NCBI GenBank assembly: GCA_016617495.1
Contig: WYCU01000001.1
Location: forward strand, 496,001-560,000
Source of the DNA: Azonexaceae bacterium s22
GTDB taxonomy: Bacteria > Pseudomonadota > Gammaproteobacteria > Burkholderiales > Rhodocyclaceae
Direction of reading: 5' to 3'
DNA length: 64,000 nt
In this document: one piece after another, positions 38,166 to 47,320 of the stretch
How the letters are laid out: every line of letters begins with the position of its first letter
Numbering within the stretch: the first letter of the stretch is position 1
Notes under the pieces: generated by a model
What the model was told of the DNA's origin: nothing
The model's input: only the letters and a program-made list of their open reading frames with translations
The model's database searches: none
Translations under genes and position numbers: made by a program

Positions 38166-38857
38166 GGCGGATCGGCCGCTGGTTCAAATGGGCCCTGCTG
38201 GGCCTGATCGGGCTGTTCCTGGTTTGGCAGCTCTGGCTGCTGGGGTGGGTTTTGTTCTGGAAATGGGTGGATCCGGGCACGACGCGCTTCATGGAGATTC
38301 GTCTCGCCGAATTGCGCGTCAAGCACCCCGAGGCCGAGTTGAAGAAGCAATGGGTGCCTTACGAGCGCATCTCGCCGCACCTCAAGCGCGCCATAATCGC
38401 CGCCGAGGACGCCAAATTCGTCGATCACGAAGGCTTCGACTGGGAAGGTATCCAGAAAGCCATGGAAAAGAACCAGAAAAAGGGACGTTTTGTCGCCGGC
38501 GGTTCGACGATCAGTCAGCAACTGGCCAAAAACCTCTTTCTTTCGCCGACCAAGTCCTATTTCCGCAAGGCGGAAGAGGCCATCATCACCTTGATGCTGG
38601 AAAACCTCTGGAGCAAGCGGCGCATCTTCGAGGTCTATCTGAACGTGATCGAGTGGGGCAATGGCGTTTTCGGCGCCGAGGCGGCTGCGCGGCATTATTT
38701 CGGCATCGGCGCGGACCGCTTGGGCCCGGAGCAGGCGGCCCGGCTGGCGGGCATGGTGCCGAATCCACGCTATTACGACAAGAATCGCGGCGCCCCGGGG
38801 CTGGCGCGCAAGACGGCGATCATCCTGGCGCGCATGCCTTCCGCCGAAATCCCCTGA
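38162..38857 (+). CDS. mtgA: monofunctional peptidoglycan glycosyltransferase
   Basis: A 231-residue GT51 enzyme that polymerises lipid II into glycan strands. One N-terminal membrane helix ([19 protein letters not shown]) anchors it. The catalytic segment [15 protein letters not shown] has the key glutamate, and [16 protein letters not shown] is the second family motif. The ATG overlaps the aroE stop. Confidence 0.95.
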   Translation: MRRIGRWFKWALLGLIGLFLVWQLWLLGWVLFWKWVDPGTTRFMEIRLAELRVKHPEAELKKQWVPYERISPHLKRAIIAAEDAKFVDHEGFDWEGIQKAMEKNQKKGRFVAGGSTISQQLAKNLFLSPTKSYFRKAEEAIITLMLENLWSKRRIFEVYLNVIEWGNGVFGAEAAARHYFGIGADRLGPEQAARLAGMVPNPRYYDKNRGAPGLARKTAIILARMPSAEIP

Positions 38858-38919
38858 TTTTGTAGGAACCCTGACATTCGCCGGGTGCTAAAATGGCGCT
38901 CCTCTTGCGGCAGCGCACC

Positions 38920-40362
38920 ATGAGCGAAGACAACCAGATTGCCGATACCGAAGACTTGCAGGAGCGCCTCTCCGAGGTGCAGGTTCTGCTCGCGCGGCAC
39001 AAGCTGGTCGAGGATCTCGTTCATCGCCAGGAAGGCCCGCGCCACGATCTGGTCGAGGACATGGTGCACAAGCAGCATCTCCAAGAGCTGCAGACCAAGC
39101 TGGCGCCGATGCACCCGGCGGACATCGCCTACATTCTGGAAGCCCTGCCGCTCGACGAACGCCTGATTGCCTGGGATCTGGTCAAGGCCGAGCGCGAAGG
39201 CGAAATCCTGCTGGAAGTATCCGACGCGGTCCGGGAAACGCTCATCGAGTCGATGGCGCGCAAGGATCTGGTGGCCGCGGCGGAAACGCTGGATACCGAC
39301 GAGCTCGCCGATCTGGTGCCCGATCTGCCGCAGGACGTCGTTGCCGACGTGTTCCAGTCCCTGTCGGTCGAGGAGCGCGAGCAACTGCGCGCTGCCATGT
39401 CTTATCCGGAAGAGTCGGTTGGCTCGATCATGGATTTCGACATGGTCACCGTCCGCGAGGATGTGTCGCTGGAGGTCGTGCTGCGCTACCTGCGCCGCTT
39501 CGACGAGTTGCCGGACCATACCGACCAGCTTTTCGTCGTTGACCGCGAGGAGCGCCTGAAGGGCGTGCTGCCCTTGAACATTCTGCTGGTCAATGAAGTC
39601 GAGGTCGAAGTCGGTGTGTTGATGCAGACCGATTTCGTCGAGCTGGAGCCGGACGATCTGGCCGAAGAAGCGGCCAAGGCCTTCGAGCGTTACGACCTCG
39701 TTTCCGCGCCGGTCGTCGATCCGGACGGCAAGCTGGTCGGGCGCGTGACTGTCAATGCCGTGGTGGACTTCATTCGTGAAGAAGCCGAGAGCGAGCAGTT
39801 GGCGCAGGCCGGTCTGCGTGAAGAAGAAGATATTTTCGCCTCGGTCTGGGATTCGGTGAAAAACCGCTGGTCCTGGCTGGCGATCAATCTGGTGACGGCC
39901 TTTGTTGCCTCGCGGGTGATCGGCGTCTTTGAGGCGTCGATTGAGAAATTGGTGGCCTTGGCGGCGCTCATGCCCATCGTTGCCGGGATTGGCGGCAACT
40001 CCGGCAATCAGACGATCACGATGATCGTCCGGGCCATCGCCATGGGACAGGTTCAGCCCGATGCCGCACGGCGTCTGTTGCGCAAGGAACTGGGTGTCGC
40101 TTCGATCAACGGCCTGATCTGGGGCGGCTTGCTTGGCATTGCCGCCTGGTGGCTTTATGGCAGCGTCAAACTGGGCATCGTGATGACCGCCGCCATGACC
40201 CTCAACCTGCTGCTGGCAGCCTCTGCCGGGGTAGGCATTCCGCTGCTGCGGCAGAAGCTGGGCGCGGACCCGGCGGTTGGCGGCTCGGTGATGATTACCG
40301 CGCTGACCGATTCGGGCGGGTTCTTCATTTTCCTCGGGCTGGCGACGCTGTTCCTGATGTAG
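38920..40362 (+). CDS. mgtE: magnesium transporter MgtE
   Basis: A 480-residue channel-type Mg2+ transporter. An N-terminal superhelical domain (LAPMHPADIAYILEALP) is followed by two CBS domains (EESVGSIMDFDMVTV; VDPDGKLVGRVTVN) and five membrane helices. The pore segment contains GGNSGNQTITMIVRAIAMGQ and ITALTDSGGF. The ATG at 38920 is preferred; an in-frame ATG at 38893 lies in TAAAATGG, which looks more like promoter sequence. The CBS region is expected to close the pore when magnesium is high. Confidence 0.93.
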   Translation: MSEDNQIADTEDLQERLSEVQVLLARHKLVEDLVHRQEGPRHDLVEDMVHKQHLQELQTKLAPMHPADIAYILEALPLDERLIAWDLVKAEREGEILLEVSDAVRETLIESMARKDLVAAAETLDTDELADLVPDLPQDVVADVFQSLSVEEREQLRAAMSYPEESVGSIMDFDMVTVREDVSLEVVLRYLRRFDELPDHTDQLFVVDREERLKGVLPLNILLVNEVEVEVGVLMQTDFVELEPDDLAEEAAKAFERYDLVSAPVVDPDGKLVGRVTVNAVVDFIREEAESEQLAQAGLREEEDIFASVWDSVKNRWSWLAINLVTAFVASRVIGVFEASIEKLVALAALMPIVAGIGGNSGNQTITMIVRAIAMGQVQPDAARRLLRKELGVASINGLIWGGLLGIAAWWLYGSVKLGIVMTAAMTLNLLLAASAGVGIPLLRQKLGADPAVGGSVMITALTDSGGFFIFLGLATLFLM

Positions 40363-40377
40363 GACGGCCGCCCGGTT

Positions 40378-40413
40378 GATTTTTGCCTGTTTTGGGCAGT
40401 CGACCGCGACAAT
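40378..40413 (-). repeat. dispersed 36-bp element, copy I
   Basis: Core TGTCGCGGTCGAC lies at 40399-40411 on the minus strand. It is followed by TGCC and GGCA arms around CAAAACA, then AAAAATC. As with copy B, it starts in a stop codon (sugE, TGATTGTCGCGG) and sits between convergent genes. Confidence 0.9.
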
Positions 40414-40751
40414 CAGTGCGAATCGGGCGTGACCAGCTTGAGTCCGACAATGCCGGCCACAATCAACCCAATGCAGACGAAACGCACGATTTCCCGCGAT
40501 TCATCGAACAGGTAAATCCCGAGTATGGCCGTACCCACGGCGCCGATCCCGGTCCACACCGCGTAGGCCGTGCCGAGCGGCAGGGTCTTGAGCGACCAGC
40601 CGAGCAGCACGACGCTGGCGACCATGCCGATCACCGTCCACACGCTCGGCCACAGGCGCGTGAAGCCGTCGGTGTATTTCATTCCGACGGCCCAGCCGAC
40701 CTCACAGAGGCCGGCAACGAACAACACGAACCAGGCGAGTCCGCTGCTCAC
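40413..40751 (-). CDS. sugE: SMR-family exporter, SugE/Gdx type
   Basis: A 112-residue small multidrug resistance protein with four helices. The conserved membrane glutamate lies in [16 protein letters not shown], a sequence more like the guanidinium exporters (SugE/Gdx) than Emr[23 protein letters not shown] is the typical third and fourth helix. It starts with GTG that overlaps the hemL stop (GTGA), so it is the last gene of thiD-thiE-hemL-sugE. No guanidine riboswitch is visible. Substrate guanidinium is inferred. Confidence 0.88.
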   Translation of the reverse strand: MSSGLAWFVLFVAGLCEVGWAVGMKYTDGFTRLWPSVWTVIGMVASVVLLGWSLKTLPLGTAYAVWTGIGAVGTAILGIYLFDESREIVRFVCIGLIVAGIVGLKLVTPDSH

Positions 40752-42031
40752 TTCTGCGTCGCGAAGTAGGTGTCGGCAGCGGCAATGGTGCCGCCGATAT
40801 CCGCTTCGCTATGGGCTGCCGAAACAAACCCGGCTTCAAAGGCCGAGGGGGCAAAGTAATGCCCGGCATCGATCATGGCGTGGAAGAAGCGATTGAAGGC
40901 GTCCTTGTCGCAGGCCATCACCGCGTCATAGGTGGCGGGACAGGATTCGGCGAAATAGAGGCCGAACATGCCGCCGATGTTCTGGGCACTGAAGGCGATG
41001 CCGTGCTTCTTTGCGGCGGCGACCAGCCCGTCGCAAAGCATTTTCGTCTTGGCGGTCAGCGACTCGTAGAAGCCCGGCGCCTGGATCAGTTTGAGCGTGG
41101 CGAGGCCGGCTGCGGTGGCAATGGGGTTGCCGGACAAGGTGCCGGCCTGATAGACCGGGCCGAGCGGGGCGATTTTTTCCATGATCTCGCGCCGGCCGCC
41201 AAAGGCGCCCATCGGCATGCCGCCACCGACGACCTTGCCGAAGGTGGACAGGTCGGGCGTGATGCCGAAGAGGCCCTGCGCGCTCTTCAGGCCGACGCGG
41301 AAGCCGGTCATCACCTCGTCGAAAATCAGCACAGCGCCGTACTGCGCGGTGAGGTCGCGCATGGCCTTGAGGAATTCGGCGGTCGGGGCGATGAGGTTCA
41401 TGTTGCCGACGACCGGTTCGACGATCACCGCGGCGATCTTGTCACCATGCTTGGCAAAGGCTTCGGCCAACCCTTGCGGGTCGTTGTAAGCCAGCACCAT
41501 GGTGGTTTCGGCCGTGCCCGCCGGGACGCCACCGGAGGACGGATTGCCAAAGGTCAGCAGGCCGGAGCCGGCCTTGACCAGCAGATGATCGGCATGGCCG
41601 TGATAGCAGCCTTCGAATTTGACGAGGATGTCCCGCCCGGTAAAACCGCGCGCCAGACGAATGGCGCTCATCGTCGCTTCGGTGCCGGAAGAGACCAGGC
41701 GCACCATGTCCATCGACGGCACCATTTCGCAGAGCAGGTCGGCGATTTCGACTTCCTTCTCGGTCGGCGCGCCGAAGGACAGGCCATCGACGACGGCGGC
41801 CTGCACGGCAGCGATGACGTCCGGATGGGCGTGGCCGAGAATCATCGGCCCCCAGGAGCCGACGTAGTCGGTGTACCACTTGCCGTCAGCGTCCTGCACC
41901 TTGGCCCCGACACCTTTCTGGAAGAACAACGGCGTGCCGCCGACCGAGCGGAATGCGCGCACCGGCGAATTGACGCCGCCGGGGATGTGTTTTTGGGCGC
42001 GGGCGAAGAGTTCCTGATTGCGGGAGGTCAT
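40748..42031 (-). CDS. hemL: glutamate-1-semialdehyde 2,1-aminomutase
   Basis: A 427-residue PLP enzyme that makes 5-aminolevulinate for heme. It has the N-terminal [15 protein letters not shown], the substrate gate [17 protein letters not shown], and [16 protein letters not shown] with the PLP lysine. The ATG at 42031 matches the family start ([12 protein letters not shown]). It overlaps thiE by four bases. Confidence 0.97.
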   Translation of the reverse strand: MTSRNQELFARAQKHIPGGVNSPVRAFRSVGGTPLFFQKGVGAKVQDADGKWYTDYVGSWGPMILGHAHPDVIAAVQAAVVDGLSFGAPTEKEVEIADLLCEMVPSMDMVRLVSSGTEATMSAIRLARGFTGRDILVKFEGCYHGHADHLLVKAGSGLLTFGNPSSGGVPAGTAETTMVLAYNDPQGLAEAFAKHGDKIAAVIVEPVVGNMNLIAPTAEFLKAMRDLTAQYGAVLIFDEVMTGFRVGLKSAQGLFGITPDLSTFGKVVGGGMPMGAFGGRREIMEKIAPLGPVYQAGTLSGNPIATAAGLATLKLIQAPGFYESLTAKTKMLCDGLVAAAKKHGIAFSAQNIGGMFGLYFAESCPATYDAVMACDKDAFNRFFHAMIDAGHYFAPSAFEAGFVSAAHSEADIGGTIAAADTYFATQK

Positions 42032-42663
42032 GCGAAATCCTTGAAAAGCGATTGATAGGCAGCGGCGCGCGCAGCGATGTCGGGTGCGCCAAAAAGATCG
42101 GTAATGACAGCCAAAAGATCGGCACCGGCCGAAATCACGGTCGCGGCATTGTCGAGGGTGATGCCGCCAATGGCGCAAGTCGTCGCGGACAAGCCAGCTT
42201 TGGCTTGCCCGAACAAGGCGAGGTCGGCGCAGGGCGCGCCGGGCTTGGTCGGCGACGGGAATACCGCACCGAAGGCGACGTAATTGGCGCCGGCCCGTTG
42301 CGCCGCTTCGGCCAGGGAAAGGTCGTTATAGCAGGAAGCGCCGAGCGTCTTGCCCGGGCCGAGCACCGCGCGGGCCAAGGTCAGCGAACCATCGTCGCGC
42401 CCGCAATGCAGCCCATCGGCATCGACGAGTTGGCACAGCGCGAGATCGTCGTTGACGATCAGCTTGGCGCCATGTTGTTTTGTCAGGCGGCGTAGCGCGC
42501 GCGCCCGGGCGACCTTTTCAGGCATGGGCGATGTTTTGTCGCGAAATTGAAGCCAGCGACAGCCGCCTGCCAGCGCCGCTTCGACGTCGTTCAGCAGGCG
42601 CTCGCCATCGGCCTGTTCCGGTGTAATTGCGTAGAGCCCGCGTAACGCAAGCGCGTGGTTCAT
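42028..42663 (-). CDS. thiE: thiamine-phosphate synthase
   Basis: A 211-residue TIM-barrel enzyme that joins HMP-PP to the thiazole phosphate. LQFRDKT near residue 40 and [16 protein letters not shown] carry phosphate and metal ligands, and [17 protein letters not shown] is the mobile loop. It overlaps thiD and hemL by four bases each. Confidence 0.95.
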   Translation of the reverse strand: MNHALALRGLYAITPEQADGERLLNDVEAALAGGCRWLQFRDKTSPMPEKVARARALRRLTKQHGAKLIVNDDLALCQLVDADGLHCGRDDGSLTLARAVLGPGKTLGASCYNDLSLAEAAQRAGANYVAFGAVFPSPTKPGAPCADLALFGQAKAGLSATTCAIGGITLDNAATVISAGADLLAVITDLFGAPDIAARAAAYQSLFKDFA

Positions 42664-43508
42664 GCGCTCTCTCCGGCGGCAGTGGTCGGCGTTTCCTCGC
42701 CGCGCGCCCAGAAAAACCGGTCCGGGATGAATTGCCCCATGCCGGCCCGAAAGCCGTGGGCAAGCGCCTGCCAGGTGTAATCCTGCGCATCGCGCACGGC
42801 ATCCTCGATACTGGCGCCATGAGCAAGGCAGGCAGCAATGGCCGAGGCCAGCGTGCAGCCGGAGCCGTGATAGCTGCCGGGAAGCCGCTCCCAGCGATCT
42901 TCACGCAACCGGCCTGCCGACCCGTAGAGCGTATTGACGACCACGGGTGTGTTTTCGTGCGTGCCGGTGATCAACACGTACTCGGCGCCCAGTTCGATCA
43001 GCCGGGTGGCGCAGATTTCCGGCGAGGGCTCGTGTTCGTCCTCGTCGCTTTCCACGAGGCGCCTGGCTTCCGGCGTATTGGGCGTGAGCAGGGTGGTTTG
43101 CGGCAATAGCAATTCGCGCATGGCGGCAATGACATCCTCGCCGGACAAATTATCGCCACGCCCGGAGGCAAGCACCGGGTCGAAGACCAGCGGAATCTCC
43201 GGGTAGTCAGAAACGATTTCCGCAATTGCGACCACGTTCTCTACGCTGCCCAGCACGCCGAGCTTGAAGGCTGCAACGGGCATGTCTTCGAGTACCGCGC
43301 GCGCTTGCTGTTCGAGCAGTTCGGCGGCTAACGGATGCACGCCGGTGACGCCCACCGTGTCCTGCACGGTGATTGCGGTGAGGGCGCCGACCGGGTGGCA
43401 GCCCAGGCTGGCCAATGTCAGCAAGTCGGCTTGTAGCCCGGCGCCGCTGGTCGGGTCGCTGGCCGCAAAGGTCAAAACAAGGGGAGGTACCGGGATTTGA
43501 GCAGTCAT
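42660..43508 (-). CDS. thiD: hydroxymethylpyrimidine/phosphomethylpyrimidine kinase
   Basis: A 282-residue ribokinase-fold enzyme that phosphorylates HMP and [19 protein letters not shown] at the N-terminus, [11 protein letters not shown] and [17 protein letters not shown] are the family motifs. It is the first gene of thiD-thiE-hemL-sugE. No TPP riboswitch is seen before it, in contrast to thiC. Confidence 0.95.
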   Translation of the reverse strand: MTAQIPVPPLVLTFAASDPTSGAGLQADLLTLASLGCHPVGALTAITVQDTVGVTGVHPLAAELLEQQARAVLEDMPVAAFKLGVLGSVENVVAIAEIVSDYPEIPLVFDPVLASGRGDNLSGEDVIAAMRELLLPQTTLLTPNTPEARRLVESDEDEHEPSPEICATRLIELGAEYVLITGTHENTPVVVNTLYGSAGRLREDRWERLPGSYHGSGCTLASAIAACLAHGASIEDAVRDAQDYTWQALAHGFRAGMGQFIPDRFFWARGEETPTTAAGESA

Positions 43509-43831
43509 TAAAATTGGCGATGGGCGGGCGCTAAGTCATATTTCGAAAGCGCGACATGAATTTTATCCGAATCCATTATCGGGAAATGTGGGGTTTGCGG
43601 AACCGATGTGTCGGCGTGCAGCGTGACGAGAGATCTCCCCACATGATGGGAATGCTTACTTTGGTAGGAATTCTGCTGGGCGCCATGCGGAGTAGGGAGA
43701 CATTTTCCCGAACAGGGTTTATCCTGCAGGCGGTAACCCGTTTGGCGAATTTGTTGTGGTGGAATTTTGACTGCGGCGTAGTATGATTTGCCGCTAGAAT
43801 AGCCTTCAGACGAAAGGCAAGGGGACTTTAA
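43509..43831. other. non-coding region between divergent thiD and pilG
   Basis: 323 bases without a convincing gene. It contains 8-bp inverted arms ATGTGGGG (43586-43593) and CCCCACAT (43637-43644) separated by 43 bases. A small hairpin GCCTT/AAGGC (43802-43818) lies just before the pilG ribosome site. TATGAT at 43782-43787 could be a -10 box, but no -35 is properly spaced. It must hold promoters for thiD and for the pil operon. Confidence 0.6.
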
Positions 43832-44239
43832 TTGGTAGATTTGAGCAAGTTGCGCGACGTCAAGGTGATGGTCATCGACGACAGCAATACGATCCGACGG
43901 AGCGCTGAGATATTTCTCAAGCAAGCGGGCTGTCAGGTATTGCTTGCCGAGGATGGGTTCGACGCGCTGGCCAAAATTGCCGATCACCAGCCGGCGGTCA
44001 TTTTCTGCGACATCATGATGCCGCGGCTCGACGGCTATCAGACTTGTTCCCTGATCAAGAAAAACGCTCGATTCCGGTCTACGCCAGTCATCATGCTCTC
44101 GTCGAAGGACGGTCTTTTCGACCGTGCTCGCGGACGCATGGTCGGTTCCGACCAGTACCTCACGAAACCTTTTACCAAAGACAGCCTGCTCCAGACTGTA
44201 GCCCAGTTCGCGGTGCCGGCAGCCTCTGATCCATCCTAG
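43832..44239 (+). CDS. pilG: twitching motility response regulator PilG
   Basis: A 135-residue single-domain receiver. VIDDSNTIRRSAEIFLKQAGC is followed by the phosphorylation aspartate in VIFCDIMMPRLDGYQTC, and VIMLSSKDG and KPFTK complete the fold. The start is a TTG six bases from AAGGGGA; no ATG lies in a suitable place. It is the first gene of pilGHIJ-L, which governs type IV pilus extension. Confidence 0.92.
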   Translation: MVDLSKLRDVKVMVIDDSNTIRRSAEIFLKQAGCQVLLAEDGFDALAKIADHQPAVIFCDIMMPRLDGYQTCSLIKKNARFRSTPVIMLSSKDGLFDRARGRMVGSDQYLTKPFTKDSLLQTVAQFAVPAASDPS

Positions 44240-44256
44240 TAGCACTTGGAGCAACA

Positions 44257-44622
44257 ATGCCTGTAAAAAATATTCTGATCGTGGACGATTCTCCGACCGA
44301 GCGTTTTTTTGCGACCGAGCTTTTGACAAAGGCTGGTTATAACGTTTCCACAGCGGAGAGCGGTGAAGAGGGAATTGCCAAGGCCAAAGCCCACAAGCCG
44401 GATCTGATCCTGATGGATGTGGTCATGCCAGGGTTGAACGGTTATCAGGCAACCCGCACGCTGACGCGTGACGAAGAGACCAAGAATATCCCGGTGATCG
44501 TTTGTACGACCAAGGGTCAGGAAACGGACAAGATATGGGGTTTGCGTCAGGGGGCGGCAGATTATGTCGTCAAGCCGGTTAATCCCGAAGAATTGCTTAA
44601 AAAGATTGCGGCGTTGCCCTAA
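44257..44622 (+). CDS. pilH: twitching motility response regulator PilH
   Basis: A 121-residue receiver protein, CheY-like. It starts KNILIVDDSPTERFFATELL, with aspartate in LILMDVVMPGLNGYQ and the lysine in VVKPVNP. In Pseudomonas, PilG and PilH have opposing effects on pilus extension and retraction. It sits between pilG and pilI in the conserved order. Confidence 0.95.
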   Translation: MPVKNILIVDDSPTERFFATELLTKAGYNVSTAESGEEGIAKAKAHKPDLILMDVVMPGLNGYQATRTLTRDEETKNIPVIVCTTKGQETDKIWGLRQGAADYVVKPVNPEELLKKIAALP

Positions 44623-44627
44623 CCCGA

Positions 44628-45140
44628 ATGGCCCAGAAAACAAGTCTTCGCGATTTTCAGGCTTATCTTGCCGAGCGCTTGGCTGGTGCAGCGCAGGGGC
44701 GGGGTACCTCGTCGTGGCTCGGTGTGCGGGTGGGCGATGAGGATTGGCTGATTGATCTCGCCGATAGCGGTGAAATTCTTCAGGCGCCCAAGTTGACGCC
44801 CGTGCCGCTGACCCGCACGTGGTTCTCCGGGATTGCAAATATCCGGGGTAATCTTCACGCAGTGGTGGATTTTTCCGTGTTTTGTGGTGGAGCGCCCACG
44901 CCACAAAACAACAACACCCGCTTGCTCCTTGTTGGCAGCAAGTACGGTTCAAACGCGGCGCTGTTGGTTACGCGGATGCTCGGGCTCAAGAACCCGGAAG
45001 GGTTTACGCGCGAGCCGACCGATCCGGGTGCGCCGTCTTGGGGGGCGGTGCGGTACAGTGACGCAGATGGCGGCGTGTGGCGCAAACTTTCGGTGCGCGA
45101 ACTGCTTGCCGATAACGATTTCATGAATATCGGGGCCTGA
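44628..45140 (+). CDS. pilI: CheW-like adaptor PilI
   Basis: A 170-residue CheW-domain protein. WLGVRVGDEDWLIDLADSGEIL and SGIANIRGNLHAVVDFSVF match the CheW fold that links the receptor PilJ to the kinase PilL. It starts five bases after pilH. Its cysteine at CGGAP is not part of the family pattern. Confidence 0.93.
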   Translation: MAQKTSLRDFQAYLAERLAGAAQGRGTSSWLGVRVGDEDWLIDLADSGEILQAPKLTPVPLTRTWFSGIANIRGNLHAVVDFSVFCGGAPTPQNNNTRLLLVGSKYGSNAALLVTRMLGLKNPEGFTREPTDPGAPSWGAVRYSDADGGVWRKLSVRELLADNDFMNIGA

Positions 45141-45167
45141 TTAGTCAGACTCGAGCGGAGGATAAAG

Positions 45168-47300
45168 ATGGCGTTCAGCTTGAAGAACTTGGGTTTTGGC
45201 AACAAGGGCGGTTCGGAGTCACCCATGACCGTGGCAGAAGACAATCCGGTGGTTCCTGCTGGGGGTAAGCCTGCTGCAACCAAGTTGCCGGGATTCTTGT
45301 CGCAGCAGCCGGTTATCCAGCAGATGAAGACGCTGGGCACCGTCTTCGTGGCGCTCCTGGTGGTCATCGCCGCCCTCGTGTTCTATGGAAACCGCCAATC
45401 GACCTACGGTACGGCCTACGTGGCGGCTTCCGGGGAAATGCGCATGCTTTCCCAACGCCTCGCAAAAGCTTCCACGCTCGCGCTCCAGGGTAATCCCGTC
45501 GCCTTCAAACAATTGAAGGAATCGCGTGAAACCTTCAGTCAGCTCTTGGAGCGTCTGACGATCGGCGGTGACATCGGTGGTGTCAATGTGCCGGCTTCGC
45601 CCTCCAGTGTTGGGCCTCAGTTGGAGGCTTTGACCAAATTGTGGGCTGAAACCGACCGGGATGCGCTTGCGGTAATTGAACAAGAGGCCAATCTGGTCGC
45701 CTTGGGCAAGAGCGTGGCGATGATCGACAATGAAAACCCGATCATGCTTGAGCTGGCCGAACAGGTTGCGGCGTTGAAGCTTCAGTCTGGCGCTGGTGCG
45801 CGGGAAATTGCCCAGGCCAACCAGTTGGTGATGTTGACGCAGCGTATTGCCAAGAATGCTTCCGCACTGTTGGTCGGCGACGAAATCAACCCGGAAGTGG
45901 CGTTCCTGCTGGGCAAGGATACCAACGCGTTCCGCGATACCTTGCAGGCGCTTTCCGGAAAGGGCGATGGCGAGTTGCGCGACAAGTTGAGTGAACTCGA
46001 GAAGGCCTTCAAGTCTTACCAAGGGGCTATTGGCAGCATTCTTGGAAACATGCAGCCGCTCGTCGTTTCCAAGCAGGCAGGCGCGCGCATTTTCCGTGGC
46101 AGTGAGGACTTGCTGAAGGCAACCGACGCGCTGGAGGAAGGCTATCAAAGCGAATTGGCAGGTGGCGGCGTCCTTACCTTGGCCTTGATCGTGCTCGTCC
46201 TTGTTGCGGTGGTCGTGTTGTACTTGCTGGCCAAGGCATATCTGACCGATACCAGCCGCCGCGCCGAAGAAGCCGAAATGCAACGTCAGGCCTCGGAACA
46301 GTCCAACCGTGAAAACCAGGACGCCATTCTTCAGTTGATGAACGAACTTGGCGACCTCGCCGATGGTGACCTGACCTCCATGGCGACCGTGAGCGAAAAC
46401 ATTACCGGTGCCATTGCCGACTCGATTAACTACACCATTGAAGAACTCCGGCTGCTTGTTGGTCGTATTAACGATGCGGCGACGCGCGTGACCTCGGCGA
46501 CCGAAATCGCCCGCCAGACTTCTGCGGAATTGCTGATTGCTGCCGAACGTCAGTCCAAGGAAATTCAGGACGCAGGCCAGTCGGCTCTGGAAATGGCGCG
46601 CTCGATGAACGAAGTGTCGGGCAATGCGACGCAGTCCGCGCAGGTTGCTCGTCAATCGCTTGCCGCTGCTGAGAAGGGTACGCAGGCGGTGGAAGACTCG
46701 ATCAAGGGTATGAATGAAATTCGTAACCAGATCCAGGAAACCTCCAAGCGGATCAAGCGTCTGGGTGAAAGCTCCCAGGAGATCGGTGAAATCGTGGAAC
46801 TGATTTCGGACATTACCGAGCAAACCAACGTGCTCGCCTTGAACGCTGCGATTCAGGCGGCATCGGCCGGTGACGCGGGCCGAGGCTTTACCGTGGTTGC
46901 TGAAGAAGTGCAGCGCCTCGCTGAACGTTCTGCCGAGGCGACGAAACAGATTGCGGCGATTGTGAAGACCATTCAGACCGATACCCAGGATGCCGTCTCC
47001 GCGATGGAACAATCCACTCAGGGTGTGGTTGAAGGGGCAAAGCTTTCCGACGCTGCAGGTCAGGCGCTTGCTGAAATTGGCGAGGTTTCCCGTAACCTTT
47101 CCGACCTGATTGAGAACATTTCGAGTTCTACCCAGCAGCAGGCAGATTCCGCGACTGAGGTTGCGCGTCTGATGCAGGATATTCTCAGCGTTACCGAACA
47201 AACGACTGCTGGTACGCAGCGGACTGCCGAGGCGGTTGAGGAACTGAACGCACTGGCGTCGGAACTGAAGGGTTCGGTTGCCGGCTTCAAGGTTGACTAA
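45168..47300 (+). CDS. pilJ: methyl-accepting chemotaxis receptor PilJ
   Basis: A 710-residue receptor. A cytoplasmic lead of about 50 residues precedes helix 1 ([19 protein letters not shown]). A periplasmic part with two PilJ-type helical repeats ([29 protein letters not shown]) leads to helix 2 ([19 protein letters not shown]). The signalling tip is [21 protein letters not shown]. It probably senses surface contact or pilin rather than a soluble attractant, as in Pseudomonas. GGAGG precedes the ATG. Confidence 0.95.
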   Translation: MAFSLKNLGFGNKGGSESPMTVAEDNPVVPAGGKPAATKLPGFLSQQPVIQQMKTLGTVFVALLVVIAALVFYGNRQSTYGTAYVAASGEMRMLSQRLAKASTLALQGNPVAFKQLKESRETFSQLLERLTIGGDIGGVNVPASPSSVGPQLEALTKLWAETDRDALAVIEQEANLVALGKSVAMIDNENPIMLELAEQVAALKLQSGAGAREIAQANQLVMLTQRIAKNASALLVGDEINPEVAFLLGKDTNAFRDTLQALSGKGDGELRDKLSELEKAFKSYQGAIGSILGNMQPLVVSKQAGARIFRGSEDLLKATDALEEGYQSELAGGGVLTLALIVLVLVAVVVLYLLAKAYLTDTSRRAEEAEMQRQASEQSNRENQDAILQLMNELGDLADGDLTSMATVSENITGAIADSINYTIEELRLLVGRINDAATRVTSATEIARQTSAELLIAAERQSKEIQDAGQSALEMARSMNEVSGNATQSAQVARQSLAAAEKGTQAVEDSIKGMNEIRNQIQETSKRIKRLGESSQEIGEIVELISDITEQTNVLALNAAIQAASAGDAGRGFTVVAEEVQRLAERSAEATKQIAAIVKTIQTDTQDAVSAMEQSTQGVVEGAKLSDAAGQALAEIGEVSRNLSDLIENISSSTQQQADSATEVARLMQDILSVTEQTTAGTQRTAEAVEELNALASELKGSVAGFKVD

Positions 47301-47320
47301 GCGGGATATCGCGAGATTAT

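Noticed and set aside
38869-38894. A sigma-70 promoter before mgtE (CTGACA and TAAAAT)
   Set aside because: The spacing is 12 bases, outside the usable range, although TAAAAT may still be a -10 with an unseen -35.
43556-43786. A 76-codon frame between thiD and pilG
   Set aside because: It has no ribosome site, no family resemblance and unusual residue composition, so it is treated as non-coding.
43767-43787. A promoter for pilG made of TTGACT and TATGAT
   Set aside because: The boxes are only nine bases apart, too close for a sigma-70 promoter.
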